NCBI RefSeq assembly: GCF_040939455.1
Contig: NC_134106.1
Location: 43,670,001-43,734,000 of the forward strand
Origin: Microcebus murinus
Lineage: Eukaryota; Chordata; Mammalia; Primates; Cheirogaleidae
DNA: 64,000 nt
Direction of reading: 5' to 3'
Shown: one piece after another, positions 45,550-55,849 of the stretch
How positions within the stretch are numbered: the first letter of the stretch is position 1
How the letters are laid out: every line of letters starts with the position of its first letter
The notes under the pieces: generated by a model
The model's database searches: none
The model's input: only the letters and a program-made list of their open reading frames with translations
What the model was told of the DNA's origin: nothing
Translations under genes and position numbers: made by a program

Positions 45550-47494
45550 AAATTTACAATATATTTTTATTGTGAAATAATTTAAATGTACAGAAAAGCA
45601 TAAACTTTAACAATCTTGTTTTCTGTGTTTGCTTTAAATATTAAAACAAATCAGAGCAAAGCCACCACCAAAAACTTCACAAACACTGATGAATCACCTT
45701 CTGTGACCTTCCCAAATCCTATCTCCTTCTCTATCCCCAACTAACCACCATATTACATTTACTTTGAATCACTTCTCTGCATTTTAGTTTTACTTGTGCG
45801 TATATATGCTTACGTATATATACAACAAAGTGATATGTAATAGCTTTTAAATTATGTATAAATTATATTTTTCTCTCCATATATAAATAGATGTGTCTGT
45901 GTACAACCCTCTCTTTTTCACTTTTTGCAACTTGCTTTATTCTACTTAACTTCTGAAATTTGGGTTGGTATGTATAGCTCCAGTTAATTCATTTTAATCA
46001 CTGAATAACAACAAAACACTGCAATGAGATATGTATACTTGAGACACGTGGGAGAGTTTCTCCTGTGTATAAACCTAGAGTAAAATTATTTGGGTATAGG
46101 AAAGTGGCATCTCCGACAATTAGCACTCTGAAGAGATTGAATCAATTATCAAACTTATCAGTGGTGTATATAAGTCCCTATTCTACTTTCTTCACAATAC
46201 TCAGTATAAGACTTTATTTTTTTTACCAATCTGGTTAGAATTGGATTTCACTGTGGTTTAATTTGCATTTTTCTAATTACCCACAAGGCTCAGTGCCTTT
46301 GCTTATGGTCCTTGACAATTCAATGTTGTCTGTGAATTGCCTGTTTATATAATTTCCCTTTTTTTCTCTTGAGTTTCTGGTTTTATTTATTTTTTTTACT
46401 TTATATATTCTAATACAAATCATTCAAACCTCCTCAAAGTGTAGCTTATCCTATAACTTTATTTATAGCCTTTGAGACATTTTTAGTACTAATGTAGTTG
46501 AATTTCTGAATATTATCTTTTATGGTTTGTGTTTACTGTATCTACTCTAAACATTTTTTCCTGCTGTGGAGTCATAAAAATAATTTTTATTTTCTTCTAA
46601 AAGTGTTAAAATTCTGGTTTTTACATTTATGTTTTTAATCTTCTTGGGATATAGCCTTGTATATATACGGTAGAAACCTTGTGTTTTTTTTATCCACAAA
46701 GATGAGCTTTTTCCCAGTACTATTTATTAAATACCCCAATCTTTCCCTGTTGATTTATAATGTCACCTCCATCATTTGTCATATTTTCAAATTTGTATGG
46801 TTCATTTCAGGACTCTCTATTATGTTCTATTATTCTATTTAATCCTTAAAATAAAACCATACTTTTCACACTGTTTAATTGCTATATTTTATAATTAGCC
46901 ATGATGTCTGGTAGGGAAGAATTCTCATGATGTTTCTCTCCTTCAAAACTGCCTTAAATTATATGTGGCTTTTTGCTCTTCAATGTACATTTTGGAATTA
47001 GTTTGTCTAGCAAAATTCTCATTGAGGTTTAGATAGAAATTGCATTAAATTTATAGATTAAGTAAAAATTTTCACATTAATTAATCCTATACATGACAAT
47101 TCTATATCTTTCTACTTAATCAGATTTCACAACTTTCTTCAATAACATTTCATATTTTTCTCAATAAATATCCTGAATATTTTGTTAGATTTATTTCTAG
47201 TTATTTAGCTTTTTGTTCTATGGGCACTGGGAAAGAATGTGTATTCTGTACATTTGGGTTATAGAATTTTAAATATATTTTAGCTTAAGCTTGTGTTTTT
47301 TTGTTTGTTTGTTTTTGGTTGTTCAAACATTCTTAAGTTTTCTAATTTTTGGATTGTTTCCTTCTGCATTTCCTGGGGGCATAATAAAATCTTCCACTAT
47401 TATTATGGATTTTTCAAATTTGCCTGTGCTTCTGTCCATGAGCACAGGAATTCTTGACTCCTTGTTCATTTTTCCTCCCCAGTTTTCAAACCAT
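45550..47494 (-). mobile_element. ancient L1 (L1M/L1ME-type), antisense, main segment
   Basis: Reversed ORF2 words in order: TTTCTCCTGTGTATAAACCTA, TCACTGTGGTTTAATTTGCA, GTCTGTGAATTGCCTGTTTA, CCCAGTACTATTTATTAAAT, CTCTATTATGTTCTATTATT, GATAGAAATTGCATTAAATTT and AATCTTCCACTATTATTATGG. This is a long, very diverged element running from near its 3' end toward the ORF2 N-terminal part. It is split at about 47495 by a younger L1. Confidence 0.75.
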
Positions 47495-47505
47495 ACCCAG
47501 CATCT

Positions 47506-48155
47506 ACTGGTGTGGATGCAGAGAGAAATGAATGCTTATACACTGTTGATGGGACTGCAAATTAGTACAACCTCTATGGAAAACAGTATGGAGATTCCTC
47601 AAAGAAATAAAGGTAGACTTACTATTCAATCCAGCAATCCCACTACTGGGTATCTACGCAAAGGAAAGAAAGATACCTGCACTGGAATATTTATCACAGC
47701 ACAATTCACAATGGCAAAGACGCAGAATCAACCTAAATGCCTATTAATTGATGAGTGGATAAAGAACATATTAAACATATTATATACACGCACACACACA
47801 CACACACCCACCCATGGAGTACTACTCAGCCATAACAAGGAATGAAATAATGTCTTTTTCAGCAAGTTGGAAGGAACTAGAGACCATTATCATTTCTTAG
47901 AAATGGAAAAATAAACACCACATATACTCACTAATTGTGAGGAACTGAATGATGGGCACACACAGGCACAAGGAGATGTAAAGAAAACCAAGAAGGGAGG
48001 AGGGTGGGAAAGGGTTGAGGGGTAAAAACTTATTATCAGGTACAATACATATGGTGATAGGCACCCTAAAAACCCCAACTTAAGCATTATGCAAGGTATC
48101 CATGTAACAAAAACATTTGTACCTCCTTAATATTTTGAAATAAAAAAGAGAATGT
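47506..48155 (+). mobile_element. younger L1 3' end, sense, inserted in antisense L1M
   Basis: ACTGGTGTGGATGCAGAGAG, GGGACTGCAAATTAGTACAA, GGTATCTACGCAAAGGAAAG, CCCATGGAGTACTACTCAGC, the G-rich GGGAGGAGGGTGGGAAAGGG and the end CCTTAATATTTTGAAATAAA are L1 ORF2 C-terminus plus 3' UTR. Degenerate duplications ACCCAGCATCT (47495-47505) and GCCCAGTACCT (48156-48166) are plausible. An (AC)n run sits at 47787-47811. The 184-codon frame at 47291-47845 runs through the junction and is a chimera of repeat debris. Confidence 0.85.
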
Positions 48156-48166
48156 GCCCAGTACCT

Positions 48167-48640
48167 ATCAGACATTAAATAATTGTTGAAAATAACTGTT
48201 TTATAGTCTTGGTGGTTAATTTTTTATTAAGATATAGTATCCCTATTAATTCCTGTACATAATTTTTTACCTTGAATTTTATTTTGTCTTATATCAATCT
48301 TGACACAACAGCTTTCTTTTAATTTCTACTTCCCAATATATCATTTTCCACTCTGTTATGTTCAAACTTTGTGTGGTTTTGTTTTAGGATTTTCTTTTAT
48401 TAAAATTCTATGATAGAATATTTTAAAATCATATCTGATAATCTCTGTATTTTAATGTGTTGAAATTTACCTCACTGACTTCTACCATCCTAATTTATCT
48501 TGTTTATTAACTTTTCTCTTTGCTTCTTTTATTTTTCCTTTTTATTTTCTCTATCGAATTCATTAAGTATTATATTTTCCCTTTGTTGGTAGAATGCCAT
48601 AGATTATACATCTAGTCTTTTAGTAATTATCTTTACTTCT
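48167..48640 (-). mobile_element. ancient L1, antisense, segment beyond the younger L1
   Basis: TGAATTTTATTTTGTCTTAT, CAACAGCTTTCTTTTAATTT and neighbouring words continue the reversed ORF2 endonuclease region after the insertion at 47506-48155. Very diverged. Confidence 0.6.
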
Positions 48641-49412
48641 TTCTAATTTTTATTATGGTAAAATGCATGCAACATAAAATTTATCATTTTTAGGTGTACA
48701 GTTCAATGATAAGTACATTCATATTGTTGTGCAACCATCACTACCATTCATCTCCAGAATTTTTTTCATTTTGCAAGACTGAAACTCCGTATCTATTAAA
48801 CAATAACTTCCCATTTACTCTCAGCCCAGGCCTTGGCAACCATCATTCTACTTTCTGACTCTATGAATTTATCTACTGTAGGTACCTCATATAAATGAAA
48901 TCAACAATATTTGTCTTTTGTGATTGGCTTATTTCACTTTGTATGATGTCCTCAAGGTTGGTTCATCCATGTTGCAGCATGTGTCAGAATTTCCTTCCTT
49001 TTTAAGGCTGAAAAATATTCCATTGTATCATATCCCACATTTTGTGTAGCCATGTATCTGTCAATGGACATTTGGGTTGCTTCCATCTTTTAGCTATTGC
49101 AAATAATAGCACTATAGGTATTATAAATATAGATATTTATAAATATCTATAAATATAGGTATACAAATACCTTGAGATTCTGCTTTCAATTCTTTGAGGT
49201 ACATACCCAGAAGTGGAATTGCTGTATTATATGGTAATTCTATTTGTAAATTTTTGAGGAACCATCTTACTGTTTTCCATAGCAGTTGCACCATTTTACA
49301 TTCCCACTAACAGTGCACAAGAGTTTCAATTTCTCCATATTCTCCCCAGAATTTGTTATTTTCTTTTTTTTTTAATAGTAGCCACCTTAGTGGGTATGAG
49401 GTAGTAATTATC
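48641..49412 (-). mobile_element. L1M (L1MB/L1MC-like) 3' end, antisense
   Basis: TTTTAGGTGTACAGTTCAATG, TTGTGCAACCATCACTACCA, CATATAAATGAAATCAACAA, TGTCAATGGACATTTGGGTT, AGTGGAATTGCTGTATTATA and GCACCATTTTACATTCCCAC are reversed L1M 3' UTR and ORF2 end. A TATAAATAT-rich expansion lies at 49119-49160. 49413-50124 is unrecognised except for a C9 run at 49798-49806. Confidence 0.85.
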
Positions 49413-50138
49413 CTTAAATTTTTAGCACTCATACCTAACCATAAATTGCCATAACAAAGCAAAGGTTATTCTAAATTTCCACTTCATCCCAAATATGCCA
49501 CAGCTCCAAGAACAATGTAACTACCCATTGAAAATTATTCTCTTGCCTCTTTTAATTCTTGTCCAGTATTTTATATTCATATTTAAAAGGTTATTTTATA
49601 GTCAATATACATTTTATACATGTTATTAATTTCTGTGCTAACAATGTTTTTCGCACTAAAGTAGGTTTAATAATAGTTTAACCTCTCAATTGTTATAAGT
49701 CTGAAAATAATTCCTGAATAATAATACAACTGAAAATAAAATTCTAGGCTTAGCATCATTTTATTGTAGCACTTTGAAGCCAGCCACTGCACTGGTCCCC
49801 CCCCCCATAGTATCTACTGGTATTGAGAAGAAAGCAGCTGTCCCTCTAAATGGCATTTCCTTGAAGGAAACCACCTACCTTGTCTTTCTGGATTCTTTAA
49901 GAGTTTCTCCTTGTTATTGACATGCTATAATTTCACAACAAACTGTCAAGTTATATATTCATTTGAGTTTATCCAATTTGTTGTATTTTTAAATATTTCA
50001 ATGGCTATATTTTATATTTTCTAATGCTCTCTTTTACCTTAAGCACTTACCTGTCTTTGTGTTATTTCTGCTTATATTTTTATAGCATCATGCTTTTTAA
50101 TAAAAATTGTCTTAGAATATTCTAGATAAACTTATTTT

Positions 50139-50369
50139 TTTAATTCAGGATATTATAGAGGTATCAACATTTGGTTACATGTACTATGTTTGCCTTACCC
50201 AAGCCAGGGCTACAAGCGTGTCCTTCTCCATACGGTGCACTTCACTTCCATTAGTTGTAGGTTTACCCCACACACACCTGACCGGCACCCAGTGAGTATT
50301 ACCACCATGTGGACACCTTAGTGTTAATCAGTTAGTACCAATTTGATGATGTGAGTATATGTGGTACAT
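50139..50369 (-). mobile_element. short 5'-truncated L1 3' UTR, antisense, with TSD
   Basis: Reversed 3' UTR of the lineage seen at 8188-8940 and 50586-50750 (TTACATGTACTATGTTTGCC, CATTAGTTGTAGGTTTACCC, TTAGTGTTAATCAGTTAGTA). Target duplications GATAAACTTATTTT (50125-50138) and GATAAACTTACTTT (50370-50383) match at 13 of 14. Confidence 0.85.
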
Positions 50370-50489
50370 GATAAACTTACTTTAAATCCATTGTGCTACT
50401 ACTCTATAAAAATAGTTTCTCTGGGAATAGTTTAATCTTTTGAATGTTGATGGGCTGTCCTTAAGAACATTACATTTATTCACATGTTT

Positions 50490-50526
50490 ATCACTTGTTG
50501 GACTTTTGGCTAAGATCAAGTGTAGT
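50490..50526 (+). pseudogene. truncated, tailless U2 snRNA retropseudogene
   Basis: ATCACTTGTTGGACTTTTGG followed by CTAAGATCAAGTGTAGT matches U2 snRNA nucleotides 1-37 with a few substitutions, including the GGCTAAGATCAAGTGTAGT stretch intact. It is flanked by an 18-bp duplication, ACATTTATTCACATGTTT (50472-50489) and ACATTTATTCATATGTTT (50527-50544), 17 of 18 matching. There is no poly(A) and U2 sequence stops abruptly at the duplication. The copy is far too short to function. Confidence 0.9.
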
Positions 50527-50585
50527 ACATTTATTCATATGTTTTACAATTTTGCTTTCAAATTCCTTTTGAAGATTTAAGTTTT

Positions 50586-50815
50586 TAATTTTTTTCTATT
50601 TCAGGAAATTGTGGGGGTACAAACATTTTTGTTACATGTTATGACTTTGCCACATTCCCAACCACGATTTGAGACGCGTCCTTCCCCCCCCACGCTCACC
50701 ATGTCCATTAGCTGCGAGTTTACCCACTCCCAACCCCCCTACCCCCAAAGTGCCCGTCAATCCATGAGTGGATTAATAAAATGTGGTATATGTATACAAT
50801 GGAATACCATTTAAT
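50586..50815 (-). mobile_element. second twin-primed (5'-inverted) L1, antisense
   Basis: 50586-50750 is reversed L1 3' UTR (GGGGGTACAAACATTTTTGT, TTAGCTGCGAGTTTACCCAC) starting with a T-rich tail. From about 50751 the sequence switches to sense ORF2 C-terminus (AAGTGCCCGTCAATCCATGA, TGGTATATGTATACAATGGA). Relative to the minus-strand L1 the ORF2 part is inverted and upstream, the expected twin-priming layout. ATTTAA occurs at both edges (50575-50580, 50809-50814) as a weak possible duplication. Confidence 0.75.
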
Positions 50816-51075
50816 TATAAATATTTGGTTTTTGTTTTCTGATATTATTTTCTTTTTCCATCTTTCTCTGTGTTCCCCCCTCCACATTGAGAGAATGTGA
50901 ATTTACTTTATAAATCCTCGGGACCTGCAGGTCTTCTAACAGAATTTTGGGGCTATTTCCCATTATGACATTGATAAAATTGCACATCCAGTTAGTGAGC
51001 CAGGGGAAACGTATGTCCTGGTTGGGAGGCTGTGCGGGACCTTCTGTTTCTCAACTTAAGCTGCTTGTTAAATTC

Positions 51076-51446
51076 TGTTATGGATTGAATATTTGTGCTC
51101 TTGAAAATTTATTTGTTGAAGTTCTAACCCCCAATGTGATGGCATTAGAAGGTAGGGCCTTTGGAAAGTGATTAGGTGATGAGGGTGGAGCCCTCATGAA
51201 TGGGATTATTGCCCTTAAAAAAGGGACCTCAAAACAGCTCTCTTTCTCCATCTTCCATGTGAGAACACATGGAGAAGTCAGCAGTCTGCAACCCAGAAGA
51301 AGGCGCTCCTGAGAACACAACCATACTGGCACTCTGATCTCAGACTTCCAGCTTCTAAAACTGTGAGAAACATTAATAAATGTCTGTTGTTTATAAGCCA
51401 CCCAGTTTCGGGTATTTTGGTACAGCAGCTCAAACTGACTAAGACA
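51076..51446 (+). mobile_element. MLT1-type MaLR LTR
   Basis: TGTTATGGATTGAATATTTG, GTTCTAACCCCCAATGTGAT, GAGGGTGGAGCCCTCATGAA, TCTGATCTCAGACTTCCAGC, GTTGTTTATAAGCCACCCAG and the end CTGACTAAGACA make a full-length MLT1A/B-like LTR. The 196-codon minus-strand frame at 51078-51668 is largely this LTR read backwards. Confidence 0.9.
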
Positions 51447-53069
51447 CATCAAATGCCCCATGTAATGGCAGTGTTTTGTTTGTTTTCTCAAAACTTTCTT
51501 TCCAAAGGCTTCTGCACACTCCCTGGATTCAAGCAAGGAGTCTTCTTCAGGGCCCCATGTGTCATGGTGTACTTTCAGTCCCCTTTCTTCCTCAAGAACC
51601 AAATAAAACCAAAACTTTCTGCTTGAGGTCTGAGGCCAGCGGGTGTGTGGTCTAGCTGCATTCACCATTTTCTATTCCTCTTCTGTTTCAGATCAATGGA
51701 GATTCTTTTTCTTTTGTTAACATTTTTGCTCTGTTTTGTTTTTTAGTCCATTAATGCATTTTATTATTGTCTTCTCACAGTTTACGCATGTGTTTGTAGC
51801 AAAGGTTGCATTATGGCATTAATTCATGATGCCATAATGACAAGAAGTCCACATCATGATATATTCTGAGAGGTGAGTTCACTTTCTCACTTATTATTTT
51901 TTCCTAGCCTTTATTTGTATTTAAAATTCATTGGATAGAGTTGTGATGCCAGTTAAAATTTACCAAAATATGATATTGTCATTTCCACAAGATTACATTT
52001 GTTATTGAGAACATAAGAAATTTTGTCAAAAGTTCCACTGATATCCCAAACTAGATTATTCTAGTTCTATATCGTTACTATGAAAGGAAATGACTTAAGA
52101 CCTGTTACTCTTAGTGAATTCCATAGTTAGTTTGTAATCTTTTATAAAATTTAGTTGGAAGGAATATCAACTTTGTAAGACCACTTTCATGCCATTTAAA
52201 AACAGTACAGTAAATATGATTTATTATACCAGGAATTCTACAAAGCCTTTTTACCCTAGCATGTCTCCCAAATTTTGTAAAATTCTTTAAAATTAGCAAA
52301 TTATTCTTTTCCTACCTCTGTACTTCCATTAAACTTCCCTTCTCAAAAGTATTTATTTGGTTCTGAAGAAGTTACTTTAGTCAAAAGATCAAGGTGCCCA
52401 CAATTATTCATCTTGAGCTTTCCTTTTTTCTTATGTTTGCCTATTCTATACTTGTCATTTTACAAATTGTCCTCCTTGATAAGGAAGGACAAAGCATAAC
52501 AGAAATTGAATAATTAAGCTTACTCACATCTCTGAACAGTATAGCATCTTCCTTCACTAGTACCCTTTACCCTTTTCCTTAACCTATTTTCTAGTCTCAA
52601 CCATACTAAAAGTCTCCCAGTCAGCCTTCCACATTTTTTCCTCCTTTTTATACCTTATGTTTTTATGTGTGCTCAGTCAAGAGCCTCTAATAGAGTTAAA
52701 TTAGTTGTTATCAATTATCTATCTATAGTAATTAAAATAAAAATAATTTTAAAAGAAAAATAAAATGAAATCAAGCAAGAGAATTCTGAAAGACTCTCTG
52801 CAAGTAATTGTTGACATGTAGCTATCTCATGACAAATGAGAAGTTCCCCAAATCTTGATAACTAATGGTTTTTCTAGAAGATGACTTTCTCTTTATAAAA
52901 TATTTGAGCTTCTGATTTAAAAAAATTTTGAAAAAGCTGGACCAAATGGCTAAACTCTTAAATTTCACATATAAGGTCCCTTGAAAAGATCAAGGAAAAT
53001 TATCAAAAATATTAATAGGAGTAGTAATAATGATATCAATATCTAACGTTCGAAAATACCATGTAGCAA
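51447..53069. other. unrecognised interval
   Basis: No gene or repeat family is recognised. 51450-51660 is less AT-rich than the rest. 51780-51860 carries a small inverted repeat, TTATGGCATTAATTCATGAT against ATCATGAATTAATGCC-type complement, giving a potential hairpin near 51813-51839. Confidence 0.35.
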
Positions 53070-53140
53070 AGCACTTCATTAAGTGCTTTACATGAAGTAT
53101 CTCATCAAATCCTTAAAACAACTCTGAAGTAGAGTACTGG
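53070..53140 (-). mobile_element. MIR SINE, antisense, left half
   Basis: AAGTGCTTTACATGAAGTATCTCATCAAATCC and ACAACTCTGAAGTAGAGTAC are reversed MIR. Interrupted by an MLT1 LTR and resumed at 53575. Confidence 0.75.
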
Positions 53141-53574
53141 GTTGAATAGCATTTCCCCAAAATTCATGTCTACCTTGAAACTCAGCATATGAATAACTTT
53201 ATTTAGTAATATGGTCTTTGCAGACGTAATTAGTGAAGATGAGGTCACACTGGATTAGGATGAGCCCCAATCCTAAAACTAGTTTCCTTACAGAGAAACA
53301 TAGTAACACACAAGGACAACGCCATGGGAAGGTGGAGGCGTAGACTGCAGTGATACATCTACAAGACAAAAAACACTAAAGATTTCCAGAAACCACTGGG
53401 CATTAGAAGGGGGAAGGAAGAATTCTCCCATAGAGCCTTTCAGAGTGATCATGGCCCTGCTGACATCTTGATTTCAGACTTGTACTACCTAGGACTGTGA
53501 GACAATAAACTTCTGTTGTTTCAAGCCACCAAGGTTTTGTTATCTTGTTATGGCAACCCTAGGAAACTAACGCA
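53141..53574 (+). mobile_element. MLT1-type LTR inserted in MIR
   Basis: GTTGAATAGCATTTCCCCAA, CTTTGCAGACGTAATTAGTG, GATGAGGTCACACTGGATTA, CGGCAC-equivalent GCTGACATCTTGATTTCAGA, GTTGTTTCAAGCCACCAAGG and AGGAAACTAACGCA are MLT1 blocks in order. Confidence 0.8.
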
Positions 53575-53690
53575 TGTGGCCACTTTCTATTGTTCCATTT
53601 TATAGATGAAAAAAAAAAAGTTCCAGAAGGTTAGATAATTCATCTAAGATCAAATGGCTTATTAACAGCAAGACTAGAATGAAATACCAG
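53575..53690 (-). mobile_element. MIR SINE, antisense, right half
   Basis: CCATTTTATAGATGAAAAAA, GGTTAGATAATTCATCTAAG and TTATTAACAGCAAGACTAG continue the reversed MIR from 53140. Confidence 0.75.
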
Positions 53691-53720
53691 GAAGCCTGAC
53701 CTCAAGCCCAGGTATCCAGG

Positions 53721-53792
53721 GGTGTGTGTGTGTGTGTGTATGCAACATGTGTGTTTGTGTGTGTTTGTGAGAGAGAGAAAGAGAGACAGAGA
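53721..53792. repeat. compound GT and GA microsatellite
   Basis: (GT)n at 53721-53764 with interruptions, then (GA)n-like GAGAGAGAAAGAGAGACAGAG. The frames of 72 and 86 codons across it are artefacts. Confidence 0.9.
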
Positions 53793-53954
53793 TGGGGACA
53801 GAAATACATATATAAATGTATATGCATGTGTACATATATTAATATAAATACAGACACAAACATAATGTACACACAAATACATGCGATCCAAAATCACCAT
53901 AAAGTTGTAAAAATATTAATGCTATGGGAGTTCAGAGGTTGACAAAAGCATTGC

Positions 53955-54500
53955 AGGATAATCATTTCAAAGTTTTTTCATCAAGGAGGTAGAACTTATA
54001 TTGGGCCTTACATTTTGATGTTATAGAATTAAATGAAACCAACACAAATTGGAGGAGTAGAAATGGAGAGTGGATCATGAAATGGAATGTTATGACTGTT
54101 AAATCATTCTAGCATAGAATCCAGGAAAAGACCAAAGTGAAGATGTGATTGGAACGTGGAATACAGGAAAATGATGGAGCACCATGTACACTACAAAAAG
54201 GAAGTGGGTCTTCACCAAAAAGGTACAAATTGCTATTATAATTGAATATAAAGTAGTATTTGCTTTTTCAAAGGAAGACTTAATGAAAACTGTACATTTG
54301 GAAGGTTAATCTGATCCCTATAATCTATATGGGAACATTATTGCTGGGAGAGAAACTATTTCAGAGAACGAAGCAATAATCAAAGAATGAGGAGTGAAGC
54401 CTAGGTTTGATTGGTGGCAAAAGAAAACAAAACAGTAAAAGGAAGATTCAAAGAATGTTACAAAAGAAATTAGAGGAATTAATTTTTGGTTGACTTGCTT
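53955..54500 (-). mobile_element. possible L2, antisense
   Basis: Sequence such as GTTTTTTCATCAAGGAGGTAG, ATCATTCTAGCATAGAATCC and GCCTAGGTTTGATTGGTGGC loosely follows reversed L2 (AGGAGGTGAC, GGATCACTCTGGCTGC). Highly diverged; weak call. Confidence 0.35.
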
Positions 54501-54944
54501 AGTGGGTATATAAAAAGAAACAGAAGAAAGCAGACAGAAAGAATGTAAGTGTCATTTATGATTTTTTAAAAAACAGATAAAGATAGAAAGGGAAATGGAA
54601 TTAAGAAAAAGATGATTGACAAATCCAGTTTAATTGCATGTACTAAAAATCATCTAAAATGTTATTTCTATCTTGAAAATGGATTAACTCAATTTTTTTC
54701 TAAAACTATTTTTTCTAAAACTATTTTTTTCTATAACTATAAAATTATAGAATAACACTATAAAATAGTTTTTATTATATATTGTGGCCTTTCTCCTATG
54801 TTTACATAATACCCTAAAAGCTATTTTAAATGACATATATATACACACACATTTGTATAAGTCTCAAAACTATCTCCAAAATAACATTTAACTTGGAAAT
54901 TGTCATATAAGGTATACTACTATTTTTAATAAAAATAAAATCCT

Positions 54945-55846
54945 AAATCACCAACCACTGAATAGACCCTGTGTAGGACAAGGAGACCCCAGAGAAACCT
55001 TAAAAACTGAGTTCTTGCTCAATGATGCAACAGGTCAGACATATCTCATTATATTCCTTGCATTTTAGGGTTTAGAAACAACTGATCAAAATTAATGCTA
55101 AAATAGAGTTCGTAAAACTGATAGAACAGACACTTTGTAGCAATAAGATGCCAAATTATAATATAAATAGGACCAAAAGCTACCAGGCAAGGGTTAAGTC
55201 ATGCACCCCTATACTTAAACAATAAACTGTGCTCTAACTGCCACAAGGTTTTTCTTTTTCTTTAGCAGCTAAGCAAGCACTGGCCTCCGGATAAGCAATA
55301 TTAAAACAAGGGCAGCTTCACTACCAGACGCTGACCCACACCCTGTGTTCCACAAGCCGTAACTACAGCTTTGATTGGACAAGAGACTGATTTCAGCAAC
55401 TTTCTTTTGATAAAAAAAACACTGACCATGGACTAGTTCTGGCTGGTTTACAGAGGTTGAGCACTTGAGTACCTTTGTGTCCTAAAAAGAACTTTTGACA
55501 TATAGGGCCCAATTGTAATACAGTTAAATGTTAAGTCTCCGTCCAAAATTAAACATGGGTCATATGTAACATGCATGTTTGTTTAATATGCCTGTGTCAG
55601 GACAACCTTCATGAATAGTCATAGTTCCTCCCGTAACCTGTTGAATATGCATACGTGGTCAACCTGTTATTATAGCTTAAATTCCTGTCTTACCCCTCCC
55701 ACCCTTAGAGTGCCTGTCTCTGAGCTTCTGCAGGAGGCGAGACTTTTCAGACTGTCAGAATGGCCACTTTGCAGGCTATGCCCCTTTATAAGAAATAAAG
55801 CACTCCTCTCCGAATTTATGGATATCATGATTTTTAAGTTAACACA
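54945..55846 (+). mobile_element. ERV1 solo LTR (LTR8-like)
   Basis: GGAGACCCCAGAGAAACCTT, TTAGGGTTTAGAAACAACTG, GCACCCCTATACTTAAACAA, GTTCTGGCTGGTTTACAGAG and CTTCTGCAGGAGGCGAGACT lead to CCCTTTATAAGAAATAAAGC, where an AATAAA signal sits at 55794-55799, and an end near GTTAACA. This is the layout of a complete class I LTR of about 0.9 kb. The LTR8 name is from memory. No internal region is attached. The 86-codon frame at 55611-55871 is LTR sequence. Confidence 0.7.
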
Positions 55847-55849
55847 TAA

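Noticed and set aside
47291..47845. 184-codon plus-strand reading frame
   Set aside because: It runs from antisense ancient L1 into sense younger L1 across an insertion junction and through an AC microsatellite; the second half is frame-shifted L1 ORF2.
51078..51668. 196-codon minus-strand reading frame, the longest in the window
   Set aside because: More than half is an MLT1 LTR read in reverse, with no domain, no splice context and no known protein; chance openness.
54690..54770. TTTTTTCTAAAACTATT repeats considered as a transposon end
   Set aside because: Low-complexity AT tandem repeat with no flanking duplication or inverted termini of a known family.
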